Shown here: positions 1-8,310 of the stretch, piece by piece
How the letters are laid out: every line of letters begins with the position of its first letter
How positions within the stretch are numbered: position 1 is the first letter of the stretch
NCBI GenBank assembly: GCA_035326105.1
Contig: DAOKYO010000001.1
Span: 846,800 to 910,799, forward strand
DNA: 64,000 nucleotides
Direction of reading: 5' to 3'
Origin: Bacilli bacterium
Lineage (GTDB): Bacteria; Bacillota_I; Bacilli_A; RFN20; CAG-826
Notes under the pieces: generated by a model
What the model was told of the DNA's origin: nothing
What the model saw: the letters and a program-made list of their open reading frames with translations, nothing else
Database searches by the model: none
Program-made: the position numbers and the translations under genes

Positions 1-1
1 A

Positions 2-916
2 CTTTTCTTCTGTACGTTCAGCGCTTTTATCTTTGCTTTCGGTTTTCGCTTGTTTATTTCGCCCTCATCTACCGACCCGGCCATTGTCAAATTTGCTGGC
101 GGTGGCATCAGCGGTTTTGCTCAAGATGTCGTCAAGGTTTTAATCGAGATTATGGGGTTTCATTATAATGAGTATAATCTTCAGTCAATCCTTTATATCG
201 TTTTCAATATTCCGGTTATTATTCTGGGCTGGTTTGGCATCGGCAAACGCTTTACGATTTATTCGTTGATAAACGTAGTGTTGGGATCGCTTTTTATTTC
301 GATTATTCCCAACAATTGGGAAAGCTTAATTACTTTAGATAGCCAATTGACGCGCACATTACTCGCCGGCATCTGCACGGGAATGAGCGCGGCGGTCGCC
401 TTTAAAGCGGATATATCGGCCGGAGGTATGGATATTGTTTCTTATTATCTGGCGAATAAGAAGTCGACGAACGTCGGCAAATATAGCATCAGTTTCAATG
501 CCGTCATCGTTGTTTTATATTCACTAATTACCATCATCGCGGCGAATAAGAATGGTCTAGATAACCCATTTTCAACCGGCCTTACCGCACTCGTTTATTC
601 CATAATCTACTTATTTGTCTCCGCCTTAGTGATTGACTTCATCAATGTACGAAATAAAAAGGCGCAGATTCAAATTATTACAACCAGCAAAAATATGTCG
701 CCAATCTTAATCGCCAATTTCCATCACAGTGCGACGATCATTCAAGGAACGGGAGCGTATACGGGCGAAGCAAAGATTATTATTTATATGACGGTTTCAA
801 CCAATGAAGTCAAGAAAGTGCTAAAAGTGGCGCAGAAAGTTGATTCTCATGCCTTTATAAACGTCATCAGTCTGCATCAGGTGTATGGTCGTTTCTTCGT
901 CCAACCTGTTCGCTAA
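2..916 (+). CDS. YitT/DUF2179 family membrane protein, 5' end outside window
   Basis: The frame is open to the left edge, so the start may lie outside the window; an internal TTG at 50 would remove the first hydrophobic stretch. About 304 residues are visible, close to the usual YitT length. Several membrane helices fill the first two thirds (for example the segments around IPVIILGWFGIG and LVYSIIYLFVSALVI). A soluble C-terminal DUF2179 domain follows, with strands such as IQIITTSK and GAYTGEAKIII. Family members are polytopic membrane proteins of uncertain transport or sensing role. Base composition is richer in G+C than the island to the right, so I read this as host backbone. It ends just before a bidirectional terminator. 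Confidence 0.85.
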   Translation, partial: LFFCTFSAFIFAFGFRLFISPSSTDPAIVKFAGGGISGFAQDVVKVLIEIMGFHYNEYNLQSILYIVFNIPVIILGWFGIGKRFTIYSLINVVLGSLFISIIPNNWESLITLDSQLTRTLLAGICTGMSAAVAFKADISAGGMDIVSYYLANKKSTNVGKYSISFNAVIVVLYSLITIIAANKNGLDNPFSTGLTALVYSIIYLFVSALVIDFINVRNKKAQIQIITTSKNMSPILIANFHHSATIIQGTGAYTGEAKIIIYMTVSTNEVKKVLKVAQKVDSHAFINVISLHQVYGRFFVQPVR

Positions 917-920
917 CATA

Positions 921-962
921 AAAAAACTCAGACAATGCCTTCAAGCAACGTCTGAGTTTTTT
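921..962. terminator. Bidirectional intrinsic terminator
   Basis: A perfect 13-bp stem (921-933 with 950-962) carries an A-run on the left and a T-run on the right. It lies between the convergent YitT gene and the leftward TM2 gene and can serve both. Confidence 0.9.
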
Positions 963-966
963 GTTT

Positions 967-1305
967 TTAACTAAGGAATGTCATTAACTTCAGAAAGTTC
1001 TTTTCCCGTACTTTTTCAGAAATAGTGACAATGTCATATATCCATAAAATACCGAATAGACCGCCGGTTAGAAGTTTTAAAACCCCCATACCTATATCGC
1101 CAATCATAAAGCGATCAATGCCAAGACCACCGACGAAGATTGAAACTAAAAGCAACATCATCGGATCCATCAAATCAATTCCATAGACGAGAAGCGTTTC
1201 ATCACCTTGATATAAGGCGAGCTTTTCCCGAATAAAGGGCAATTGTTCCGGTGGAAGTTTCTTAGCGTTTTGCATGATAAACAAATCAATTTTTTCTTTT
1301 TCCAT
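967..1305 (-). CDS. TM2 domain protein
   Basis: A 112-residue protein with a soluble N-terminal half and a TM2 domain at about residues 47-100: a first membrane helix, the GGLGIDRFMIGD turn, a second helix (KLLTGGLFGILWIYDIV) and a short basic tail. TM2 proteins are two-pass membrane proteins of unknown role. I start at 1305 and not at the further upstream in-frame ATG at 1338, because the strong GGAGGAG site lies about 12 nt before 1305 and nothing lies before 1338. That site is embedded in the last codons of the upstream TM2 gene, whose stop is 4 nt away, so the two genes are probably translationally coupled. Confidence 0.8.
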   Translation of the reverse strand: MEKEKIDLFIMQNAKKLPPEQLPFIREKLALYQGDETLLVYGIDLMDPMMLLLVSIFVGGLGIDRFMIGDIGMGVLKLLTGGLFGILWIYDIVTISEKVREKNFLKLMTFLS

Positions 1306-1309
1306 ACAA

Positions 1310-1804
1310 TTATTTGTCTCCTCCTTTCTTGCAGGCATTCAATGCTTGAGTGAACAACAAATAGTTTTTCTTTTTTGTTAGTTCTGAACATTTAAACCAA
1401 TCAATGATTACAAAAACCATTTGAACCAAAATTGTAATGCTAGCCACGACCATCAAGATGCCGATTAGAACACGTAATCCTGGAGAGTTGATTCCGCCAT
1501 ACGGATTCATATTTACATTTACCAAAGCTATGGCAACCAAAAAGATAACGAAGGACACCACTCCTAAAATCAATTTCCGCAGACCGCGTGTTTTTTCACC
1601 GATATAAAACATATCGATTCCTAGGCCTCCAAGAAAAATGCTTAGTAGAAGCACAATAAGCGGATCACGTAGATTAATGGAACTAATTGTAATTCGATTA
1701 TCATCTTCAAGATCAATTAATGATTTACGGACAAAATTTACTTGGTAAGGTTCAAAGTACTTTCCTTTAGTCATTAAGTATAGACTCACAAAAGATTTAT
1801 CCAT
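1310..1804 (-). CDS. TM2-like membrane protein
   Basis: A 164-residue protein with the same layout as its downstream neighbour: a soluble start, then LRDPLIVLLLSIFLGGLGID-type TM2 helix 1, a turn with FYIGEKTRG, and two more hydrophobic stretches (about residues 80-100 and 115-140). The insertion between them makes it longer than a plain TM2 unit. The start at 1804 is chosen for AAAGGAG about 7 nt upstream; the longer frame to 1864 has no ribosome site. It is probably a diverged duplicate of the downstream TM2 gene in one short operon. Function unknown. Confidence 0.75.
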   Translation of the reverse strand: MDKSFVSLYLMTKGKYFEPYQVNFVRKSLIDLEDDNRITISSINLRDPLIVLLLSIFLGGLGIDMFYIGEKTRGLRKLILGVVSFVIFLVAIALVNVNMNPYGGINSPGLRVLIGILMVVASITILVQMVFVIIDWFKCSELTKKKNYLLFTQALNACKKGGDK

Positions 1805-2075
1805 ATTTGCTCCTTTTATATATTGTATTGTATTTTGCAAATATATTAAATGGAAATAGCACAAATGTTTATATATTTAATCTATAAGCGCTGAAAAAGG
1901 ACTTCTTAAATGATGGCCAAGAAAATGTGTCAATCAAACAAGGTAAAAAAAGCAAATAAAAATATTTAAAAAAATATTAGTGTTCTATTTTTATTCTAGT
2001 ATCATCAATGATCATATAACCCGAACCATTTGAAGACATTGGTTTGATTAACTACTTATTCTCATCACGATAGCT

Positions 2076-3422
2076 TTATAGAAACATAGTCATATAAACA
2101 GGCAAATAGATAACACCATCTTTTTGCATTAAATCTTTTGTATGAATAATGTATTTTTTACCCAGTTTGTTTTTAAACTTGATACTAAACTTGTCCAATG
2201 ACGACGTGGTATAGTTCTTGCCAGACTTAACTTCAACAGGTGATATTTTAGTTGGTTTAGATTGATCGATAATTAGAAAATCTATTTCCATCATATTTGA
2301 GCGGTCTTGATTATCAGTCCTTGAGTAAAAATATAATTTCTTATTTAAAGCAGTAAACATTTGAGCGACGATATTTTCAAATATCATACCATTGTTAATA
2401 TCTAGTCGATCTTGAATAATGGCTTTTGCTACTTCTTGATGCATTTCATCATTTTCACTAAATGCATGACTCAATAATAACCCCGTATCTGCCATATACA
2501 TTTTAAGCGTTAATCTATCCCGATTTAGAGATAATCCAAAACTGGGATCGGATGTATTAAAACATACATTTGTAATCATGGCTTCGTCTAACCATGTAAA
2601 AGCATCCTCATAATCTCTAAATCTCGCATCTTTTGATAATGAACTTAACATAAACTTTTTCTCGTGTTTCGATAATTGACTAGGAATTTCATCAAAAATA
2701 CTAAGCACTTTATGTTCATATCCTTTGGCATATTTTGAAATGTCGTTCTTATAAAGCTTTAAAATATCTCTTTTAATCCGATCTACTTTTGTATAATCAT
2801 TGGTATCTAAAAATTCCATAACTGCTTGAGGCATACCTCCGATTAACAAGTACTGTCTAAATAGTTTCATAATCGTTGAATGAATTTCGCCAAGGGGTCT
2901 TAGATTATCAAAATGCTTTTTAATAAGAGGAAAAACATCTCCTCTTCCAAGAGCAGTACAAAATTCTTCGAAATCAAGCGGATGCATTTTGATTGCCCTT
3001 TCTTCTGAAGGTATTAAAATACTTTCTACATTACGCTTGATTGATAATAAAGATCCAGTTTCAATGTAATCATAGCGGTTGTCTTTCACTAGATGTTTTA
3101 TCAGTTGCCTAGCTTGAGGAAATAATTGCACTTCATCAAATACAATAAGTGAATTTCTTTCGAATAATGTAATTCCAGTGATTGATGTTAAGAAAAAGAA
3201 AAAATCATCAAGATTTGATGCGTATTTTTTAAAAAGCGATTTAACCTCAGTACTTGCAACACTAAAATCTATGAGTATATATGACTTGTATTCTTTTTTT
3301 GCGAAGGCTTCAACCACAGTGCTCTTTCCAACGCGTCTTGCGCCTTCTATGAGTAATGCGGTTTTGCCATTTTCATTTTTCCACGCAATCAATTGCTTAT
3401 ATATTTTACGTTCTAGCCTCAT
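2076..3422 (-). CDS. AAA ATPase with DUF4143 C-terminal domain
   Basis: A 448-residue ATPase of the AAA_14/DUF4143 group. A P-loop GARRVGKST lies near residues 27-35 and a Walker B-like LIVFDEVQLFP near 95-105. The C-terminal DUF4143 part ends with a PVEVKSGK strand resembling a PD-(D/E)xK core (E-x-K). These proteins are very common in bacterial and archaeal accessory DNA; the role is unproven and conflict or DNA-related functions are suspected. The start at 3422 has GAGG 8 nt upstream; a GTG at 3431 is the alternative. The gene stands alone, is AT-rich compared with the host genes to its left, and has direct repeats in its promoter region. Confidence 0.85.
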   Translation of the reverse strand: MRLERKIYKQLIAWKNENGKTALLIEGARRVGKSTVVEAFAKKEYKSYILIDFSVASTEVKSLFKKYASNLDDFFFFLTSITGITLFERNSLIVFDEVQLFPQARQLIKHLVKDNRYDYIETGSLLSIKRNVESILIPSEERAIKMHPLDFEEFCTALGRGDVFPLIKKHFDNLRPLGEIHSTIMKLFRQYLLIGGMPQAVMEFLDTNDYTKVDRIKRDILKLYKNDISKYAKGYEHKVLSIFDEIPSQLSKHEKKFMLSSLSKDARFRDYEDAFTWLDEAMITNVCFNTSDPSFGLSLNRDRLTLKMYMADTGLLLSHAFSENDEMHQEVAKAIIQDRLDINNGMIFENIVAQMFTALNKKLYFYSRTDNQDRSNMMEIDFLIIDQSKPTKISPVEVKSGKNYTTSSLDKFSIKFKNKLGKKYIIHTKDLMQKDGVIYLPVYMTMFL

Positions 3423-3447
3423 CAATATCACCTCTTATAACTATACT

Positions 3448-3500
3448 ATACACGTTTTTTGATTTTTAATATGGAAAATAATACACGTTTTTTGATTTTT
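3448..3500. repeat. Two direct copies of an operator-like 19-bp sequence
   Basis: TACACGTTTTTTGATTTTT occurs at about 3449-3467 and again at 3483-3501, 34 bp apart, directly upstream of the leftward AAA/DUF4143 gene. A TATACT-like -10 sits between the repeat and the ribosome site, so the copies may be promoter or operator elements. Confidence 0.5.
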
Positions 3501-3795
3501 TAAAGTGCTGTTATATCACGTTATCATGAATTGACTCTTAGGTATTATATATTTATTCTCATTTAAAATGAGGAGTGATGTTACATTATTCCCATATTTT
3601 ACATTAAGTAAAATATGGGATTCGATGCATAAACTAGAAAAAATTATTAAACAATACATTTTTGATATTTTTTGCACTTTGAATCAATAAATCATGAACA
3701 AGCAATGTCCGTAAAAACAAAAATGCCCCTTCCAAATTGAATAAAGAGTGAGTCATTTTGGAGTTCGAAAATTCATAGTTTTTCTCCTCAATACA

Positions 3796-3896
3796 TTATA
3801 ATATGGTTTCTATTATTGTTATGAATATTTGAAAGATACCTACAACTATTGTAGCAAAAAATCTAATAATTGATCTCATAAAATCAAAAAATTGAT
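3796..3896 (-). pseudogene. 5'-truncated copy of small hydrophobic peptide gene
   Basis: The reverse strand encodes the last 30 or so residues of the 57-residue peptide at 8311-8484 (ends IFQIFITIIETIL) with only a few base changes. The match stops abruptly at about 3896, so the first half of the gene is missing. Sequence similarity continues downstream into a terminator-like inverted repeat (about 3718-3760). This is a partial duplication and not a working gene; the internal ATG has no ribosome site. Confidence 0.7.
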
Positions 3897-3941
3897 GATG
3901 TGTGAAACATACTTACAAACATCCTGATTCAATTTTCTGAG

Positions 3942-4232
3942 TTACTCTGAATCTTTTATTTTCAAGCCTAAAATGTCTTGAAAATCCTTGAAGTATTCTG
4001 AGCAGACCCATTCATCGCGTTTTCGTTCCTTACCTTTCCCAATAATAGGTTTCAAGATTGTTTGATAACCCTCGTTTAGCGCATCATTGATTGCTAAGCT
4101 TAACCTAGCCTAGCAAAAACTGCAATAATCGTGATTATTATCATCGTTTATTGGTTTGTATTCTTTAAAAACAAATTCTCTATCTTTTAGACGTTCTCCA
4201 TTAATGTATTTCCAATATTCTTTGGTAATCAT
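3942..4232 (-). pseudogene. Small Cys-containing protein gene broken by an amber stop
   Basis: A frame of 96 codons with a good start (GGGGGG 7 nt upstream of ATG 4232) is interrupted once by TAG at codon 41 (4110-4112), directly after HDYCSFC. Beyond the stop the same frame continues with RLSLAINDALNEGYQ and ends DEWVCSEYFKDFQDILGL. Related small proteins that I recall have Trp after the CxxC pair, so a TGG to TAG change would explain it. The start overlaps the end of the upstream membrane-protein gene by 32 nt. I do not know a function; the paired cysteines suggest metal binding. Confidence 0.7.
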
Positions 4233-4887
4233 TATTTCCCCCCTTATTATTAATAAACGGTTTAGCTCTTTTTCCTAATGATAAATGAAACTTCTCTGTC
4301 TTAATCTCGGTTGTAACGATATCCTCTTTTTTCTCATATGACAAATCAAACTTATCCAACCCAAATTCATAGCAGCCAAAATCCTTAATTGTTGATGTAA
4401 AATCATTAACTATCCTTAATTTGTCATTATGAAAGAATAACAGTACATCCTTATCAATAAGAAGTCGATTTGTACAATTATAACATTTGGTAACTAAATA
4501 GCTTTCTGGAATTTTATAGTATTTAAATAACTTTATATTAGCCATTGCAATAATATCTCTTGGAATGGCTTCTAATGACTGAGGTGGATAATGTTTCTCC
4601 AGTTTTTGATATGGAAATAATAAAACCAATGCCGGTGAAATTAGGCTGACAAAAATAACCAAAATCGTATATAATGTCTTTCCAATTACTGGTTCTATCT
4701 TTTGTTCGAGAACAATCATAATACTTAGAATAAAAACGAACAAAATCCAAAATAGGGTTCCAAAAATTAGGCTAAGCCGTCTATTAGCAATATATCTTTG
4801 TCGTGCTGAATTATTTAGTAAATCAATTCTTTTTCTAAGCATTTTTTTGTCAATGTGCTTTGAAAATGGGTATTTGAATCGTCTCAT
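4201..4887 (-). CDS. Two-pass membrane protein of unknown function
   Basis: 228 residues: a basic N-terminus, two membrane helices at about 40-62 and 72-92, and a soluble C-terminal domain of some 130 residues containing one CYNC pair. The ribosome site (GAAAGGAAAG) sits just before ATG 4887. I do not recognise the family. It overlaps the start of the amber-interrupted small gene that follows, so the two were probably one operon. Confidence 0.65.
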   Translation of the reverse strand: MRRFKYPFSKHIDKKMLRKRIDLLNNSARQRYIANRRLSLIFGTLFWILFVFILSIMIVLEQKIEPVIGKTLYTILVIFVSLISPALVLLFPYQKLEKHYPPQSLEAIPRDIIAMANIKLFKYYKIPESYLVTKCYNCTNRLLIDKDVLLFFHNDKLRIVNDFTSTIKDFGCYEFGLDKFDLSYEKKEDIVTTEIKTEKFHLSLGKRAKPFINNKGGNNDYQRILEIH

Positions 4888-5073
4888 CGAATATCTTTCC
4901 TTTCAAAATCCAGGTCGTAGCAAAAATGAAATGACTCGATAAAGTTGGAGAATATTTTAATGAACCTACACCAATTGTAACCTATCAATAACTGTATTTC
5001 TATTGTCAACAGAACTTATTTTTAATATTTCACGCCGTCCGCGTACTCCAACTTTCATCATTAATTACATCTT

Positions 5074-5310
5074 TTAATATTTAATAACAATCCAACAGCC
5101 ATCGCTTTTTAAGTCAATTCTTTCAATTATTTTCTTATCCTTCAGCAAGTTAAATGCTTTCCTGGTTGTTCTCTGAGCCACGTCTATTGCACTGTTGCTT
5201 CAAGATATGCGGTGCTTGGATGTTCTATTAAAAGTCCTATTACTTTATTTTCTGTTTTATTTAAACCGACATTTAAACTGATATTTCGACTTATTAGTTT
5301 TATTTTGGGG
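5074..5310 (-). pseudogene. Frameshifted remnant of a winged-helix regulator end
   Basis: Reverse-strand translation gives NVGLNKTENKVIGLL and EHPSTAYLEA in one frame, then NSAIDVAQRTTRKAFNLL and IERIDLKSDGCWIVIKY in another, ending at TAA 5074-5076. Together this is the typical C-terminal winged helix of ATP-binding/AlbA_2 or Fic-type regulators, broken by one frameshift near 5190. No upstream part of such a protein exists; the Fic gene to the right ends cleanly at 5334. Confidence 0.65.
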
Positions 5311-5333
5311 TTCGCAACATTTGTCCCTGATTG

Positions 5334-6188
5334 CTATTCTTCCTCTTCGTAATAATATGAACAATCAATTCCACTCATGAAAATTTCTCGATTATTTATG
5401 CCGTCGGTCAACGCGTTATTTAATAAATCAAAGATTGGTTTTGGGTTAACTGGACTTTCTTTCATTGCGGACAAATAGTCGTTTTTTTCAATCTTTGACC
5501 AGTCAACACATCGCTGTATTCTCGCTTTTAATAATAAATCAAGCCAAATTCTAGTCGATCTTCCATTTCCTTCCATAAATGGATGAGCGATATTCATTTC
5601 GATATACTTATCCAATATTTCAGGGAATGTATTATCTGGCATCTTATCGATATCTTTTAATACTTGAGGTAAGAAATCACCATTGGCAAACATAAAACCA
5701 CCTTTGGAGATTGTTTTTGTTCTAATCTTGCCCGCAAAATCATAGATTCCTTCAAATAAATAAGCATGGATTTGCTTTAGTAGTTTTGTCTTACCAACAC
5801 ATGAAAAATCTAATATTTCAGATCTAAATAATGTGTGGGCTTTTCTTTTGCTCTGCTCGTCTATAGGATCCAAGTGTCCTTCAATCCAAATTTGAAAATC
5901 AGCACTATTTTTACTAGGAAGAATAAAACCGAGTTTCTTGACCCCATTTTCATCCAAGACATCTGAAAGGTATTTCTTGCCATCATCAGCATATAATTTC
6001 CGCTGTCTACAAAATGTATTCAACTCTGGATGCCTTCTCTTAATCGCATTCCAATAAATACGTGGATTTTTTGAATCGGTCAACGCAAAAACAACATCAA
6101 TAGATGAATACCACCACTTAGAATCATCATCATCCCATACGGCGCGAATTCTCTTATTTAAAAACAATCTTAGAAAAGATTTTATCAT
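5334..6188 (-). CDS. BRO-N-like/Fic fusion, class III-type AMP-transferase
   Basis: 284 residues. Residues about 12-105 resemble the BRO-N/antirepressor N-terminal domain of phage proteins. Residues about 115-284 are a Fic domain close to the Neisseria meningitidis NmFic class: FAGKIRTKTISKGGF, then the complete active-site motif HPFMEGNGRSTR (H202 to R213). The C-terminal SYYYE (S277-E281) matches the autoinhibitory helix of class III Fic proteins, which transfer AMP to target proteins. In the usual (S/T)xxxE(G/N) motif the last position is G or N, here it is E. No ribosome site is evident before ATG 6188, and a palindrome covers the start. No separate antitoxin gene lies beside it, consistent with self-inhibition. 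Confidence 0.85.
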   Translation of the reverse strand: MIKSFLRLFLNKRIRAVWDDDDSKWWYSSIDVVFALTDSKNPRIYWNAIKRRHPELNTFCRQRKLYADDGKKYLSDVLDENGVKKLGFILPSKNSADFQIWIEGHLDPIDEQSKRKAHTLFRSEILDFSCVGKTKLLKQIHAYLFEGIYDFAGKIRTKTISKGGFMFANGDFLPQVLKDIDKMPDNTFPEILDKYIEMNIAHPFMEGNGRSTRIWLDLLLKARIQRCVDWSKIEKNDYLSAMKESPVNPKPIFDLLNNALTDGINNREIFMSGIDCSYYYEEEE

Positions 6189-6200
6189 ACTAATATGATA
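6183..6200. promoter_or_regulatory. Palindrome over the Fic start codon
   Basis: TATCATA and TATGATA form a perfect 7-bp inverted repeat with a 4-base centre that includes the Fic ATG (6186-6188 on the plus strand). A second inverted pair, CAGTTG and CAACTG, lies at 6214-6240. Both are plausible operator sites; the binding protein is unknown and could be the BRO-N part of the Fic protein itself. Confidence 0.5.
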
Positions 6201-6414
6201 ACAAACTGCGTTTCAGTTGTCTACAATTTGTATGCAACTGCCATATAATGAAACTTTGGCACTATTATGTATCAAAGTTGGTCATCTACCCTGGGTGAAT
6301 TACCTGTTTAAATACATTTACGCACCTATTTCAAAATTTGCGTATCTCTAGTCTATTTTACATACCCTTCGTGGAAAGATATTTGAAATACTAGAACTGC
6401 TTTATTTAAATGAA

Positions 6415-6852
6415 TTACTCTATAATCAAAAATTTATGGAATTTTTTTGGTACGTCTGTAACTGGCAAATTTGCAACTTCAGAAAGTGATTTTAATTCAA
6501 TAGCTTTTTGGTAGTACCATTTCTTATATTCAAGCATATCAAGATTATGTTGTAACGATTCCATTTGTTCAAGAACTGATGCTTTTTGATTGTCAAGTAT
6601 CTTGATTCTATTGGCAAAGTCAGTATCACCGGTTTTGTAGTAATCAACAAAACTCTTAATATCTTTGATTGACATACCTGTTTGTTTTAAGCATCCAATA
6701 ATATCCAGCATCCCGATATCAGATTCCTTAAACATTCTGATGCCACCACGTGATCTTTCAACAAATGGTAATAACCCTTCTTTGTCATAATATCTTAATG
6801 TTGATGCATTTACATCCATTTTTTTAGCGATTTCACTAACTGTATAATACAT
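6415..6852 (-). CDS. MerR family transcriptional regulator
   Basis: 145 residues: an N-terminal MerR winged helix (YTVSEIAKKMDVNASTLRYY), the GIRMFKESDI strand, a long dimerisation helix from about residue 80, and a short effector tail without the metal-binding cysteines of classical MerR/CueR. It is nearest to the small aromatic- or drug-responsive MerR types. ATG 6852 is preceded by GGAGG; the frame to 6870 merely includes the ribosome site. The gene is divergent from the DUF3737 gene and shares a 150-bp spacer that contains a MerR-type promoter, so it probably controls that gene and perhaps itself. Confidence 0.88.
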   Translation of the reverse strand: MYYTVSEIAKKMDVNASTLRYYDKEGLLPFVERSRGGIRMFKESDIGMLDIIGCLKQTGMSIKDIKSFVDYYKTGDTDFANRIKILDNQKASVLEQMESLQHNLDMLEYKKWYYQKAIELKSLSEVANLPVTDVPKKFHKFLIIE

Positions 6853-6896
6853 AAAATAACCTCCAAACATATTTTTATATTTTTTTAATAAATCTC

Positions 6897-6927
6897 TTGA
6901 CTTAAAGTTGACTTTAAGTAGTAGTAT
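6897..6927 (+). promoter_or_regulatory. MerR-type promoter with 19-bp spacer and central operator
   Basis: TTGACT (-35, 6897-6902) and TAGTAT (-10, 6922-6927) are separated by 19 bp, the long spacer typical of MerR-activated promoters. The spacer contains the near-perfect dyad CTTAAAGTTGACTTTAAG (6901-6918). It points at the DUF3737 gene 75 bp downstream. Confidence 0.8.
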
Positions 6928-7001
6928 TAACTTGAACTTTCTGATAATAGCGTATCACAAACAAAAAAAGTGTCAATTGTATAGATTAAAAGAGGCAACA
7001 A

Positions 7002-7853
7002 ATGAGCAAAATTATTAAAGATCAAATTTTCCAAGAAGAAAGAGCTTTATATAATCTTCAAGATGCAGAATTAATTAACTGCCGTTTTGACGGACCACTT
7101 GATGGCGAATCCAGTTTAAAAGAAACCAATCATATCATCATAAGAGATTCATATTTCAATCTTCGATATCCATTGTGGCACGCACATCATTTTGAATTAA
7201 TTGATTCTCAATTAGATGATATGGCTAGAGCTGCTTTTTGGTACTCAACATATGGGTTACTTAAGAACGTGAAAATCAATACTATCAAATCACTAAGAAA
7301 TGCTGAACATATCAGAATTGAAGATTCAATCATCATTGCAAGCGAAGTAGGTTGGTTCTGTAATGACATGCAAATCGAGAACACTTATATCGAAGGAGAC
7401 TACCCTTTACTTAAAGCTAAAAACATTACAATTAATAAATCACATATTGACGGCAAATATAGTCTACAATATATGAAAAATGTAAGAATTACAGATTCTA
7501 TATTAGACACAAAAGATGCATTTTGGCATTCCGAAAATGTTATTGTAGAAAACAGTAAAGTTAATGGTGCCTATCTTGGTTGGTATGGCAAAAATTTAAC
7601 GTTCATTAATTGTGAAATCATTGGTACACAACCATTATGCTATACAGAAGGTGTTAAACTCAAGAATTGTACGATGAAAAATGCCGATTTAGCATTTGAA
7701 TACTCAGATGTTGAAGCAGATATTATCGGGCATATAGATTCCGTTAAAAATCCAAAATCCGGATATATTAAAGCTGACACGATTGGAGAAATCATTTTGT
7801 CTCAATCAATTATGCTCACAGATGCAGTGATTGAAACAAAACCGAATAAGTGA
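7002..7853 (+). CDS. DUF3737 family right-handed beta-helix protein
   Basis: 283 residues built of short repeats (for example INCRF, IRDSYF, IEDSII, IENTYI, INKSHI, ITDSIL, VENSKV, FINCEI at roughly 20-residue spacing), the pattern of a parallel beta-helix. This is DUF3737, a cytoplasmic family of unknown function found in Firmicutes and often next to MerR-type regulators. No signal peptide or membrane segment. The ribosome site AAGAGG lies 7 nt before ATG. Control by the divergent MerR protein is inferred from the intervening promoter. Confidence 0.88.
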   Translation: MSKIIKDQIFQEERALYNLQDAELINCRFDGPLDGESSLKETNHIIIRDSYFNLRYPLWHAHHFELIDSQLDDMARAAFWYSTYGLLKNVKINTIKSLRNAEHIRIEDSIIIASEVGWFCNDMQIENTYIEGDYPLLKAKNITINKSHIDGKYSLQYMKNVRITDSILDTKDAFWHSENVIVENSKVNGAYLGWYGKNLTFINCEIIGTQPLCYTEGVKLKNCTMKNADLAFEYSDVEADIIGHIDSVKNPKSGYIKADTIGEIILSQSIMLTDAVIETKPNK

Positions 7854-7954
7854 CAAAAATGCCTTTTATTAATTGATATAAGTACCTATCAAATTATACT
7901 TCACATGACACAGGCGTTATTACATATAAGACGTGACCATGTGAGCCCATCTCA

Positions 7955-8003
7955 AATCGTGTATTTATGTTTATAATCGTGTAAATCTGATTGTAATCGT
8001 GTA
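7955..8003. repeat. Three AATCGTGTA repeats, 20-bp period
   Basis: Copies at 7955-7963, 7975-7983 and 7995-8003 are identical and exactly 20 bp apart, about two helical turns. Similar multi-repeat blocks occur at insertion-sequence ends (IS21 family), but no transposase is nearby. Confidence 0.6.
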
Positions 8004-8110
8004 GATGGTTTTTGAGTAATGAAAAAATGCACCTTAATTTTGTTGAAAATAATCAACTATGATCGGTATGTATTTTGGAATAAGGGGATTTCCCCTTTCT
8101 GCAAATAAAA

Positions 8111-8136
8111 AGGCTTGATACGTTTGTATCAAACCT
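8111..8136. terminator. Terminator-like hairpin
   Basis: AGGCTTGATAC pairs with GTATCAAACCT with one mismatch. Read leftward the stem is followed by TTTTATTT, fitting termination of the leftward genes; an imperfect T-run also follows on the plus strand. Confidence 0.55.
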
Positions 8137-8233
8137 ATGCTTTTAATATATCTAAGGTTACCAATACTGATACAATTTTAGCACCCCAAATATTGATTAT
8201 CCATGATTATGAACAAATATAATTAATGAAAAT

Positions 8234-8274
8234 AAAATGACCCATTCTCAACTGAATTAAGAATGGATCATTTT
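8234..8274 (-). terminator. Terminator after small hydrophobic peptide gene
   Basis: A 15-base stem (8234-8248 with 8260-8274, one mismatch) is followed on the reverse strand by TTTTATTTTC. It lies about 37 bp past the stop of the 57-residue gene. A diverged copy accompanies the truncated gene copy at 3796-3896. Confidence 0.7.
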
Positions 8275-8310
8275 GGTACTTGGAAATTCATAGTTTTTCT
8301 CCTCAATACA

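Larger units (their letters stand above)
3423..3941. other. Non-coding stretch with repeats, a hairpin and a gene remnant
   Basis: No intact gene is visible in these 519 bases. They hold the promoter repeats of the ATPase gene, a perfect 13-bp inverted repeat at 3590-3602 and 3608-3620 (TCCCATATTTTAC and its complement, loop of 5), and a copy of the 3' part of the small hydrophobic gene found at 8311-8484. Confidence 0.6.
7854..8310. other. Non-coding spacer with phased repeats and terminators
   Basis: No gene is visible in these 457 bases. They hold three copies of AATCGTGTA with a 20-bp period, a short GGGGA/TCCCC hairpin near 8090, and two terminator-like hairpins serving the leftward genes to the right. 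Confidence 0.6.

Noticed and set aside
4110..4112. Possible recoding of TAG
   Set aside because: Other genes use TAG as a normal stop (for example the Fic gene and the tail chaperone G frame), and a second broken gene uses TAA, so plain nonsense mutation is simpler.
7955..8003. CRISPR-like array
   Set aside because: Repeats are only 9 bp with 11-bp spacers and no cas genes are present.
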